In this document: in pieces, positions 52,856-60,029 of the stretch
How positions within the stretch are numbered: position 1 is the stretch's first letter
Layout: every line of letters begins with the position of its first letter
Assembly: GCA_963533935.1 (NCBI GenBank)
Contig: CAUSQL010000001.1
Span: 31,459 to 95,458, forward strand
DNA: 64,000 nucleotides
Source of the DNA: CAUSKK01 sp963533935
Lineage (GTDB): Bacteria > Pseudomonadota > Gammaproteobacteria > Cardiobacteriales > Cardiobacteriaceae
Direction: 5' to 3'
The notes under the pieces: generated by a model
The model's input: only the letters and a program-made list of their open reading frames with translations
Database searches by the model: none
Told to the model about the DNA's origin: nothing
Program-made: the position numbers and the translations under genes

Positions 52856-53899
52856 ATGCCCTTAGTTGCCCACCGGCCCCTGGCCTCCCTGGAACGCATT
52901 CGCCAGGAAGGTCACGAGGTGCTGACCATGGATCGGGCCAACAGCCAACACATTCGTGAATTGCACATCGGCCTGCTGAACATGATGCCCGACGGCGCCC
53001 TACAGGCCACGGAGCGGCAATTTCTGCGGCTCATCGGCAACGCCAACCGCATTGCGCAAATCTACGTGCACATTTTCACCGTCAATGGGGTGCCGCGGTC
53101 GGCGGAAATGCAGGCCTACATTGATGCAAATTACGAGAAATTCGATGAACTAAGGGAGGCGGGCCTGGACGCCATAATTTTCACCGGCACTAATCCGGTG
53201 CACAGCGACCTGTCCCAGGAACCCTACTGGGCGGAGATTAAAAAGGTCTTCGATTGGGCCCAGGAAAATGTGGTGTCGGTGCTGTGCTCCTGCCTGGCCT
53301 CCCACCTGGCCCTCCATCATTTTTACAACATTCAGCGGCGGCGCCAGCCGCTGAAGCGCTTTGGCGTTTTTGGCCACCGGGTGCGGTACAAAAGCCACCC
53401 GCTGGTGTCCAATATTAACACCCGCTTCGATATTCCCCATTCCCGCTGGAACGATGTGGCGGTGGCGGACTTGGAGCGCCACGGCCTGCGCATTCTGGTT
53501 ACGGATTTGGACGGGCAAATGGCCATGGCCACGTCGCCGGACGGTTTTCGCCAGGTTTACTTTCAGGGCCACCCGGAATACGACCAGCTGAGCCTGTGGA
53601 AGGAATTCAAGCGGGATTTAAACCTGTTCTACCAGGGGAAAATCCGCCAGGCGCCCATGTTGCCGCAGAATTATCTGTCGTCCCACGGCATTGAAATATT
53701 TGAGAATTTCCTTGCCAGCGACGCCACGGACACGGACGCCCTGGAACAGGTGCTGAGCCAGGAAATTGAAATCACCTGGCGGGATACGGCCAAGGCGCTG
53801 TTCGCCAATTGGCTGGGGCTGGTCTATCAGCTGACCAACTACGACCGGCGCCAGCAGTTCATGGCCGGCGTTGATGCGGATAATCCCTTAAATCTGTAA
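52856..53899 (+). CDS. metA: Homoserine O-acyltransferase, MetA family
   Basis: 347 residues, class I amidotransferase-like fold. IRELHIGLLNMMPDGALQATERQFLRLIG is the family start; the Cys nucleophile is in VSVLCSCLASHLALHHF and the His in VYFQGHPEYDQLS, completed by a Glu in the C-terminal part. It O-succinylates or acetylates homoserine in methionine synthesis; which acyl group is used cannot be told reliably. An excellent AGGAGGAA ribosome site precedes ATG 52856. Some members with CSCLA motifs are annotated as MetX-like succinyltransferases. Confidence 0.92.
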   Translation: MPLVAHRPLASLERIRQEGHEVLTMDRANSQHIRELHIGLLNMMPDGALQATERQFLRLIGNANRIAQIYVHIFTVNGVPRSAEMQAYIDANYEKFDELREAGLDAIIFTGTNPVHSDLSQEPYWAEIKKVFDWAQENVVSVLCSCLASHLALHHFYNIQRRRQPLKRFGVFGHRVRYKSHPLVSNINTRFDIPHSRWNDVAVADLERHGLRILVTDLDGQMAMATSPDGFRQVYFQGHPEYDQLSLWKEFKRDLNLFYQGKIRQAPMLPQNYLSSHGIEIFENFLASDATDTDALEQVLSQEIEITWRDTAKALFANWLGLVYQLTNYDRRQQFMAGVDADNPLNL

Positions 53900-53922
53900 T
53901 TTTAAAGGTCGCACGTGCCCGG

Positions 53923-54004
53923 TTTTACAAACGGACGGGCGCTTCCCCTGTATGTATTTAGGGCTTTAAATACATACAGGGGAGGCGCCCGTCCGTCGGT
54001 AAAT
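53923..54004. repeat. Intergenic palindromic repeat pair, metA to small lipoprotein
   Basis: Two inverted units form a stem of about 35 bp with a short loop of about 5 bases. The arms are TTACAAACGGACGGGCGCTT against GGCGCCCGTCCGTCGGTAA with an inner CCCCTGTATGTATTTA / TAAATACATACAGGGG perfectly matched. Confidence 0.88.
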
Positions 54005-54008
54005 AAAT

Positions 54009-54027
54009 GGCCCGCACAGGGCGGGCC
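54009..54027. terminator. Possible bidirectional hairpin terminator
   Basis: Stem GGCCCGC / GCGGGCC with loop ACAGG. Followed by CTCTCTTTT on plus and by ATTTATTT on minus; neither T tract is strong. It lies between the ends of metA and the convergent lipoprotein gene. Confidence 0.55.
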
Positions 54028-54065
54028 ACTCTCTTTTAGCAAATTAATTGAAGGCAATTGGGAAC

Positions 54066-54830
54066 TTATTGTCTCGTACCACCAAAGGCACCGGTGCCCT
54101 TCCAGTTGCTCAGGATATAGGTGCCGCCGATTTCCGAAGCCTGCGGGCCAAAGAAATTACCTTTAACAGCCATATTGTTGTGGGTGCTCACGCCCTGGAA
54201 GCTGTTGCCAGAGAAGGTGATGTCGTCGATTTCCGTATCTTGGTTTTTAACCACTGAAGAAGGTACGGGCAAATCTAAATCCAAATCCAGCTCCTTGGTG
54301 CCGAAGTCCACTTCCGCAGTGAAGGTGCCGTGGCTGGCGTCCTTGGCGCTATTGGAGTAGAACACGCTGTCGCCCTTATAGGTGGCTTTACCAATGATAG
54401 GCATGTCAGTTTCAGCGGTTAAATTACCTTGCGCTAGACCATGGGCCACGCCAGCATTATCCAACACATAACCGAAGGAACTCTGGGTTAGATTGTTGTA
54501 AATCACCCCTTTTTTAGTGTCGCCGGTGTAGGTGCCATTTAGGCCTTTCACGGTGCCGCCGCTAAGCGCGTAGGGGGTGCCGTTAATAACCACTTTTTTC
54601 AGGTCGCCGCTGCTAACGGTTTCAAAGTTAATGTTGGAACTGTTAGTGGTGCTCAGGGCAGAGCCGCCAAAGCTGCTAACGGCTGGGCCCGGGGTAGGTA
54701 GGGCAGTGCTGGTGGCAGTTGGCGCCGGAGCAGTGGTTGGCGCTGGTTTTTTGTCGTCGCTGGACGAACCACCACAGGCAGCAACAAGTAGGACGGTGCC
54801 CGCTGCCAAAACCAATTTATTTAATTTCAT
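54066..54830 (-). CDS. Single-lobe TbpB-like/Slam-type surface lipoprotein
   Basis: 254 residues. Signal MKLNKLVLAAGTVLLVAACGGSSSDD with lipobox VAAC, then a Pro/Ala/Thr linker to about residue 50. The C-terminal barrel shows ATYKGDSVFYSNSAKDASHGTFTAEVDFG and MAVKGNFFGPQASEIGGTY, the classical end of TbpB, fHbp-like and hemophilin-type proteins. It may bind a host ligand such as hemoglobin or heme; no translocator (Slam) gene is in the window. A TATAAT lies upstream. Confidence 0.83.
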   Translation of the reverse strand: MKLNKLVLAAGTVLLVAACGGSSSDDKKPAPTTAPAPTATSTALPTPGPAVSSFGGSALSTTNSSNINFETVSSGDLKKVVINGTPYALSGGTVKGLNGTYTGDTKKGVIYNNLTQSSFGYVLDNAGVAHGLAQGNLTAETDMPIIGKATYKGDSVFYSNSAKDASHGTFTAEVDFGTKELDLDLDLPVPSSVVKNQDTEIDDITFSGNSFQGVSTHNNMAVKGNFFGPQASEIGGTYILSNWKGTGAFGGTRQ

Positions 54831-54862
54831 TTATAAATCCTCTTGTGTTGAAGGAGGCCCGG

Positions 54863-54868
54863 ATTATA
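54863..54868 (-). promoter_or_regulatory. -10 element of the small lipoprotein gene
   Basis: TATAAT on the minus strand, 32 nt before the start codon. The -35 position has only a weak match (TTCTCT, 17 nt upstream). The rest of 54831-54982 shows no gene. Confidence 0.5.
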
Positions 54869-54982
54869 AGCATTTTATTTGCGCCAGAGAAAGCCTTTCC
54901 GCAGATTTTGTCGTAATAAGTCATCATTTTGCCGCCAATTCCTTACGGTTAGGGCCTCTATCCCGCCATTAAATTTTCCCCA

Positions 54983-55534
54983 TCAGGCCGATGCGGGGGC
55001 AGGGTTGTTGTTTTTCTGCCACAAAGAAAAATAAACCTGGCCGGCGCGGCTGGCCTTGCGCCGTTCCAGGCCGGGCAAATGGCTAATTTCCGTGGGACTT
55101 TCAATATAAAGTAGGCCCGCCTCCGTCAGCTGGCCAGTGAATTTTTCAATGGCCGCCGGCAGCAGCTCCGCCTGAAAGGGCGGGTCAAGGAAAATCAGGT
55201 CAAATTTTTCCGCGGCAGACAGCTTTAGGGCATCGCCCAGGCGGCATTGGGCTCCGGCCACCCCCCACTGGCGGCACAGCCCCTCGATGGCCTTTAAACT
55301 TGGCCCGTTGGTTTCCATGAATAATACCGTCGCGGCGCCGCGGGACAGGGCTTCCAGGCCCAGGGCCCCGGTGCCGGCAAAGGCGTCCAGCACCCGCCGG
55401 CCGGCCAGGTCAAATTGCAGCCAGTTGAAGAGCGTTTCCCGCACCCGGTCGGCGGTGGGCCGTAGGCCGGGCACGTCCGCCACTTCAATGCGCCGGTGCC
55501 GGTAAAGGCCGGCAATGATACGAATCTTAGCCAT
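54983..55534 (-). CDS. rsmD: 16S rRNA (guanine(966)-N(2))-methyltransferase RsmD
   Basis: 183 residues. RIIAGLYRHRRIEV, LRPTADRVRETLFNWL, the SAM site VLDAFAGTGALGLEALSRGA and the catalytic FDLIFLDPPF (DPPF) are all present. It methylates G966 of 16S rRNA. Start overlaps amgK by 8 nt; here it belongs to a dsbA-amgK-rsmD run instead of sitting next to coaD or ftsY. Confidence 0.95.
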   Translation of the reverse strand: MAKIRIIAGLYRHRRIEVADVPGLRPTADRVRETLFNWLQFDLAGRRVLDAFAGTGALGLEALSRGAATVLFMETNGPSLKAIEGLCRQWGVAGAQCRLGDALKLSAAEKFDLIFLDPPFQAELLPAAIEKFTGQLTEAGLLYIESPTEISHLPGLERRKASRAGQVYFSLWQKNNNPAPASA

Positions 55535-56495
55535 GGGGCAGCTGGGCCTTTTCCAGATATTTACTAATGATGTTTAGGCCCAAACGCCGGGCCTCGTCCC
55601 GGGCGTAGGCCAGCACCCGCGGCAAATATTGCAGGTAGCCGGCCTTGCCGTCCCGCTGGGCCAGGCGCACGAACAGGCCCTGCACCTTCAAATGCCGTTG
55701 CAGGGCGCTGACATCGCAGAGTTCCGCCCACTGGGCCGGGGTGAAGTCCGGGTGGTGGGCGGCGCGGAACTCCTCTTCCCAACCTTCCACCTGCGAACGG
55801 TCGTAGGAAATGTAGCAGTCGCGGGTGATAGAAATCAGGTCGTAGGCCGGACCGCCCAGCAGGGTGTCCTGGTAATCGAGTATGCCCAGCCCTTCCGGTG
55901 CCCGCTCCAGCTCCTGCGTCAGCACCATCAAATTGCGACTGTGGTAGTCCCGGTGCACGCAGACCGTCTGAAACTTGGCCATGTGCTGACTTAAATAATT
56001 GAGTTCACTGGTTAATTTCAGCCGGTCGAACAGGCTGACGTCCACCTGCACATAAGGTAGAAACCACTGGCGGAAACGCTGCAGCTCCTCTTCCAGCACC
56101 GCGTTGGTGTAGGGTTTCAGCTGGGATTGCAAAGGCGCCGTGGCCCGTTGCCAGCGCCCCAGCAGCGTTAGGGCCTTCGCCATGAAAGCTGCGGCATTTA
56201 CCCGTAAATCTTCCAGCAGCCAGCGGTCACCAAAGTCTTCCAGCAGCACAAAGCCCTGTTCCAGGTTATAGCCAATGACCGTCGGCACCGGCAATTCCTG
56301 GAAGAGTTCACTGTAATGGATAAAGCCGGCGACGCCGCCCAGCTCCGGCGGACAATCCAGCAAAATGCCGCGGTCGCAACGAAAATAGCGACGCATTCCT
56401 GCGTCGCCAAGAAGGGGGCTTAGGGGGCGCTGGCCAATGAAGGCCTGGCGTTGTCGCTCCCTTTCCTCTTCACTCAAGATTAAGCTGTCGCTCAT
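55527..56495 (-). CDS. amgK: N-acetylmuramate/N-acetylglucosamine kinase AmgK
   Basis: 322 residues, aminoglycoside-phosphotransferase fold. The catalytic loop is CVHRDYHSRNLMVL and the metal loop GILDYQDTLLGGPAYDLISI, followed by TRDCYISYDRSQVEGW, which fits AmgK. AmgK phosphorylates MurNAc at C1 for MurU. It overlaps the dsbA-like gene and rsmD by 4 and 8 nt. Distinguishing it from other APH-family kinases rests on the DLxSLxRDCY-type segment. Confidence 0.85.
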   Translation of the reverse strand: MSDSLILSEEERERQRQAFIGQRPLSPLLGDAGMRRYFRCDRGILLDCPPELGGVAGFIHYSELFQELPVPTVIGYNLEQGFVLLEDFGDRWLLEDLRVNAAAFMAKALTLLGRWQRATAPLQSQLKPYTNAVLEEELQRFRQWFLPYVQVDVSLFDRLKLTSELNYLSQHMAKFQTVCVHRDYHSRNLMVLTQELERAPEGLGILDYQDTLLGGPAYDLISITRDCYISYDRSQVEGWEEEFRAAHHPDFTPAQWAELCDVSALQRHLKVQGLFVRLAQRDGKAGYLQYLPRVLAYARDEARRLGLNIISKYLEKAQLPHG

Positions 56496-57349
56496 TTACT
56501 CTCGCTGGTGGGAGTGGCAGAGAGTTCGGTTTTAGCTTCGTCCTTAACTTCCTCAGCTTTGGCCTCAACGGCTTTGCCGTCTTCGGCTGACGCCTCAGGC
56601 TTCGGTTCTTCGCCTGCTTTGGCAGGCTCAGGCTTCGCTTCTTCGGCTGACGCCTCAGGCTTCGCTTCAGCGGTGGCACTGGCCTTGGCGCTTTCCACCT
56701 TGGTGGTATCTTCCACCGGCGAGCTATTGCCGCCTTTGGCAGTGGTTTCCGCCAAGGTATTCAACTTACGGAATAATTTCTCGTGATCGTTGTCAACGTG
56801 TACTTGATATTGGCCATTGACTACGAAGACCGGCACGCCGTCCAGCTGCGAGTCCTCAAAGGCCTTTTTCGCCCGCGCCATCTTCTGCTTCACGCTGTCC
56901 GAATCCCAGGCCTTATCGAAGTCTTCGCTGCTAACCTTGCCCTTTTCTTCCACAAATTTACGCATGGTGCCCTTGTCGAAGGCCAATTTAACCTGTTGGT
57001 CCTTATGAATGGCATCGAAGGCCGGCTCCACCAAGTCCAGTTTATTCAGTTCTTCTAAGGTGTAATAGAACTGGCCGGCCGGCGCCCAACGGTCGCTGGG
57101 CACGGCGGGAATCTTCTCAAATTCTACGCCCTTGGCTTTGCCGTCCTTCACCCAACGGTTTAAATCACCTTCCACGTCGTAGCAGTGGTTGCAACCGAGC
57201 CAGAAAAATTCAATGACTTTAGGCCCTCTGGCGTTGTCGATGTCCTTAACCAGCGGGTAGTAATCCTTATTTAACTCGTAGTTATTTTTCAGCTGGGCCG
57301 TGGCATTTAGAGATAGGGCCAGGGCCGCCAGTAGTAGGTATTTCAGCAT
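56492..57349 (-). CDS. dsbA: DsbA-family thiol:disulfide interchange protein with low-complexity tail
   Basis: 285 residues from ATG 57349. Signal MLKYLLLAALALSLNATA; thioredoxin fold with the active site CNHC in FFWLGCNHCYDVEG and cis-Pro in GVPVFVVNG. It catalyses disulfide formation in the periplasm. After about residue 210 follows an approximately 75-residue Glu/Ala/Lys/Pro tail. A 24-bp segment is exactly repeated with a 60-bp period (56581 and 56641), an in-frame duplication. Confidence 0.9.
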   Translation of the reverse strand: MLKYLLLAALALSLNATAQLKNNYELNKDYYPLVKDIDNARGPKVIEFFWLGCNHCYDVEGDLNRWVKDGKAKGVEFEKIPAVPSDRWAPAGQFYYTLEELNKLDLVEPAFDAIHKDQQVKLAFDKGTMRKFVEEKGKVSSEDFDKAWDSDSVKQKMARAKKAFEDSQLDGVPVFVVNGQYQVHVDNDHEKLFRKLNTLAETTAKGGNSSPVEDTTKVESAKASATAEAKPEASAEEAKPEPAKAGEEPKPEASAEDGKAVEAKAEEVKDEAKTELSATPTSESK

Positions 57350-57379
57350 TTTTGTTGCCTCTTGTTGTAAGGAGCGGCC

Positions 57380-57385
57380 ATTATA
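57380..57385 (-). promoter_or_regulatory. -10 element of the dsbA-amgK-rsmD operon
   Basis: TATAAT on the minus strand, 30 nt before the dsbA-like start. No convincing -35. hemB starts divergently 58 nt away. Confidence 0.45.
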
Positions 57386-57442
57386 ATTCACCTTTTTCCC
57401 GGTTTCGCGAGAGCCAGAATTAAGGTTAACTAAGGAATTGCC

Positions 57443-58447
57443 ATGAATATCAGCCCCTATCCCCTCGCCCGCCCCCGCCGCCTCCGCCAGAATGCCGCCC
57501 TACGTAATCTGGTGCGGGAGAATCAGCTGCGCGGCGACGATTTAATCTTCCCCGTCTTTATCCGCGCCGGCACGGGCCAGCGGGAAGCCATCGCCTCCAT
57601 GCCCGGCATCTACCGCTATTCCATCGACGAGCTGCTGCGCGCCCTGGCCGGCTGGCTGGAATTGGGCCTAACGGCCATTGCCCCCTTCCCGCAGCTGGAA
57701 GCGGAACATAAATCCCTGGACGCCGCCTACGCCTACGACGATGAGGGCCTAATGCAGCGGGCCATTCGCGCCATTAAAGGGGAATTTCCGCAGCTGCTCA
57801 TCTTCGCCGACGTGGCCCTGGACCCCTACACCAGCCACGGCCAGGACGGCATTCTTGACGGTCAGGGCTACATTATTAATGACCGCACCAACGAGACGCT
57901 GGTTCTCCAGGCCCTATCCCTGGCCCGGGCCGGCGCCGACTTCGTCGCGCCCTCGGACATGATGGACGGCCGCATTGGCCTAATTCGCCAGGCGCTGGAG
58001 CGGGAAAACCTCGTTAATACGGGTATCCTCGCCTATTCGGCCAAATACGCCAGCGCCTTCTACGGCCCCTTCCGCGACGCGGTGGGTTCGGCGGCCAATC
58101 TGGGCACGGCGGACAAATTCACCTACCAGATGGACTTCGCCAACGGCCGCGAGGCGCTGCGGGAGGCGGCCCTGGACGTGGCCGAGGGGGCAGACATGCT
58201 GATGGTTAAGCCGGCCATGTGCTATCTGGACGTGCTGCGGGATTTGCGGGACAACTTTAATCTGCCGCTGGCGGTCTATCAGGTGTCCGGGGAATATGCC
58301 GCCCTGTGCGCCGCCTTCGCCAACGGCTGGCTGGACCGGAAAAAAATCATCATGGAGACCATGCTGTCCTTCAAGCGGGCCGGGGCGAAAATTATCCTCA
58401 CCTACTTCGCGCTGGAAGTGCTGGAAATGCTGCGGGAACGGCCGTGA
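57443..58447 (+). CDS. hemB: Delta-aminolevulinic acid dehydratase (porphobilinogen synthase)
   Basis: 334 residues. PFPQLEAEHKSLDAAYAYDDEGL and FADVALDPYTSHGQDGIL are typical, with the substrate lysines K201 (YSAKYASAFYGPFRDAVGS) and K256 (MVKPA). The DPYTSHGQDG pattern lacks the cysteine triad of zinc-site enzymes, suggesting a Mg2+-type enzyme. It condenses two ALA molecules. It overlaps aroE by 4 nt. Confidence 0.96.
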   Translation: MNISPYPLARPRRLRQNAALRNLVRENQLRGDDLIFPVFIRAGTGQREAIASMPGIYRYSIDELLRALAGWLELGLTAIAPFPQLEAEHKSLDAAYAYDDEGLMQRAIRAIKGEFPQLLIFADVALDPYTSHGQDGILDGQGYIINDRTNETLVLQALSLARAGADFVAPSDMMDGRIGLIRQALERENLVNTGILAYSAKYASAFYGPFRDAVGSAANLGTADKFTYQMDFANGREALREAALDVAEGADMLMVKPAMCYLDVLRDLRDNFNLPLAVYQVSGEYAALCAAFANGWLDRKKIIMETMLSFKRAGAKIILTYFALEVLEMLRERP

Positions 58448-59211
58448 TTGACCGCTGCGCCGTCATTGGCAACCCCATCGCCCAGTCCAAATCGCCGGAA
58501 CTGCACGCCGGCTTCGCCCGGGCACGGGGCCTGGCCCTGGACTACGGCCGCATCCTCGGCGACGAAGCCAATTTCGAGGCCCAGGTGTTAGATTTCTTTA
58601 AAAAGGGTGGCCGCGGCCTGAACGTTACCGCCCCCTTTAAGGAACGGGCCTTCCGCCTCTGCCAAAGGCTCAGCGATGAAGCGCGCCAGGCCGGCGCCGT
58701 CAATACGTTGATGCTGCAAAACGGCGAACTCTGGGGCCACAACACCGACGGCCTCGGCCTCTGTGCCGCCCTGGCCGAGCTGGCCATTCCCATCACCGGC
58801 CAGCGGCTGGCCATCATTGGTGCCGGTGGGGCGGTGCGTGGCATTGGCCCGGCCCTGCTGGCCCAGCGTCCCCAGAGCCTAACCATCGCCAACCGCAGCC
58901 CGGAGCGGGCCGCCGCCCTGCTGGCCCTGTTTGAACCGTTAAGCTCGGGCACTAGGCTGACCAGCTGCGCCCTGGCCGATTTAAGCGGTCATTTTGATTT
59001 GATTATTAACGGTGCCAGCGCCGGCCTGACCGGTGAAGCGCTGGAACTAAACCCCGGCCTGTCCGCCACCGTTAGCTACGACCTGAGCTACGGCAAGGAA
59101 ACCGCCTTTCTCGCCTGGGCGCGCACCCACTGCCAGCGCCGCTACGACGGCTATTCCATGCTGGTGGGCCAGGGGCGCCTCAGCTTTAATTGCTGGTTTC
59201 CGGAGAATTAA
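58444..59211 (+). CDS. aroE: Shikimate dehydrogenase
   Basis: 255 residues from GTG 58444, sharing GTGA with the hemB stop; the frame upstream is out-of-frame hemB. Substrate motif AVIGNPIAQSKSPELHAGFA, catalytic Lys in NVTAPFKERAF, NTDGLGLCAALAEL and the dinucleotide motif IIGAGGAVRGIGPALL. It reduces 3-dehydroshikimate. A little short of the usual approximately 270. Convergent repeats follow. Confidence 0.95.
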   Translation: MIDRCAVIGNPIAQSKSPELHAGFARARGLALDYGRILGDEANFEAQVLDFFKKGGRGLNVTAPFKERAFRLCQRLSDEARQAGAVNTLMLQNGELWGHNTDGLGLCAALAELAIPITGQRLAIIGAGGAVRGIGPALLAQRPQSLTIANRSPERAAALLALFEPLSSGTRLTSCALADLSGHFDLIINGASAGLTGEALELNPGLSATVSYDLSYGKETAFLAWARTHCQRRYDGYSMLVGQGRLSFNCWFPEN

Positions 59212-59212
59212 A

Positions 59213-59361
59213 CCGACAGCCGGGCGCTTTATATGTATGTTAATCAACAGCTAATTACATACAGGGGAAGCGCAGCACTGAGCGCTAGCGAAGAACTGCC
59301 CGTCTGTATGTTTAAACGCTATTTAAGGTTTTGATTTACCAACGGACGGGCGGGTTGTTTG
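59213..59361. repeat. Intergenic palindromic repeats after aroE, with a long-form unit
   Basis: One inverted unit, a long-form unit with about 22 bp inserted after AGGGGAAGCGC (AGCACTGAGCGCTAGCGAAGAACT, then GCCC), and a partial unit ending in GGACGGGCGGG. From 59362 to 59449 I see no gene or repeat. Confidence 0.8.
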
Positions 59362-59449
59362 CATCTGCCTGATTTAGGCCCGCCGGCCAATTAGCCTTTT
59401 GTCTACGGCGCTGGCCGCTAAGTCGAGGCCTATCCATTTAGGGGCAATA

Positions 59450-59571
59450 ATTACAAACATTAGAAGCGCCCCGTTGTATGTAAAATGCCATTTACAAACG
59501 GACGGGCGCTTTACCTGTATGTAATTAAACACTTAAATACATACAGGTAAAACGCCCGTCCGTCGGTAAAA
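59450..59571. repeat. Intergenic palindromic repeat cluster (3 units), before the small lipoprotein
   Basis: Three alternating units. The last two form a stem with CTTTACCTGTATGTA against TACATACAGGTAAA, a variant unlike the usual CCCCTG, so the two arms have changed together. It ends 8 bp before the stop of the following gene. Confidence 0.87.
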
Positions 59572-59579
59572 ATTAAGAT

Positions 59580-60029
59580 TTAACCTTGGCAGCCACTCAG
59601 CAGCGGGTTCTCCCGGCTGTCCGTGAAGATGCCGTTGTTCTTCAGATAGTAGAAATGATATTGGCCGTTCTGGTAAATCAGCGGCTGCTTGGAGGGCTCA
59701 AAGGACAATTTAATCTCCCGGCCCTGGTAATTAACCAGCAGCCCCTGGCCCTGGCCCTTCACCCCCAGGCTACCTTCCCGGCAGCGCAGGGTGTGCCAAT
59801 TGCCGGCGCCAAAGGGGTGCGGCACCTGGTAGGGGCCGCCGTCGCCGAAGTTCTCCTGCCGCTCATTGGCCGGTGCTGCAAAATCCCGCGCCGAACCGCT
59901 CAGCTCGTTGGGATTCATTCTAATGGTCTGACCGTTGGGCCGCTCCGGCACCCGCGCCGAATAGGGCGAACAGGCGGCCAGCAGAAATAACAGCAGCCAC
60001 CAGTGGCTATTGACGGAGTAGGTATTCAT
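59580..60029 (-). CDS. Small hypothetical lipoprotein
   Basis: 149 residues. Signal with lipobox LAAC near residue 20, then a basic and Pro-rich stretch and a beta-rich C-terminal half (LVNYQGREIKLSFEPSKQPLIYQNGQYHFYYL) resembling lysozyme-inhibitor-like folds only loosely. No family recognised. Start overlaps the transglycosylase gene by 23 nt, implying co-translation. Confidence 0.7.
   Translation of the reverse strand: MNTYSVNSHWWLLLFLLAACSPYSARVPERPNGQTIRMNPNELSGSARDFAAPANERQENFGDGGPYQVPHPFGAGNWHTLRCREGSLGVKGQGQGLLVNYQGREIKLSFEPSKQPLIYQNGQYHFYYLKNNGIFTDSRENPLLSGCQG

Noticed and set aside
8049..59571. Intergenic repeats read as a CRISPR array
   Set aside because: Units alternate in orientation, spacers are 4-20 bp and A/T-rich, clusters are short and there are no cas genes.
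8049..59571. Repeats as integron attC sites
   Set aside because: The ends read TACAAAC and GTTTGTA, not the GTTRRRY/RYYYAAC cores, and the flanking genes are conserved housekeeping genes with no integrase.
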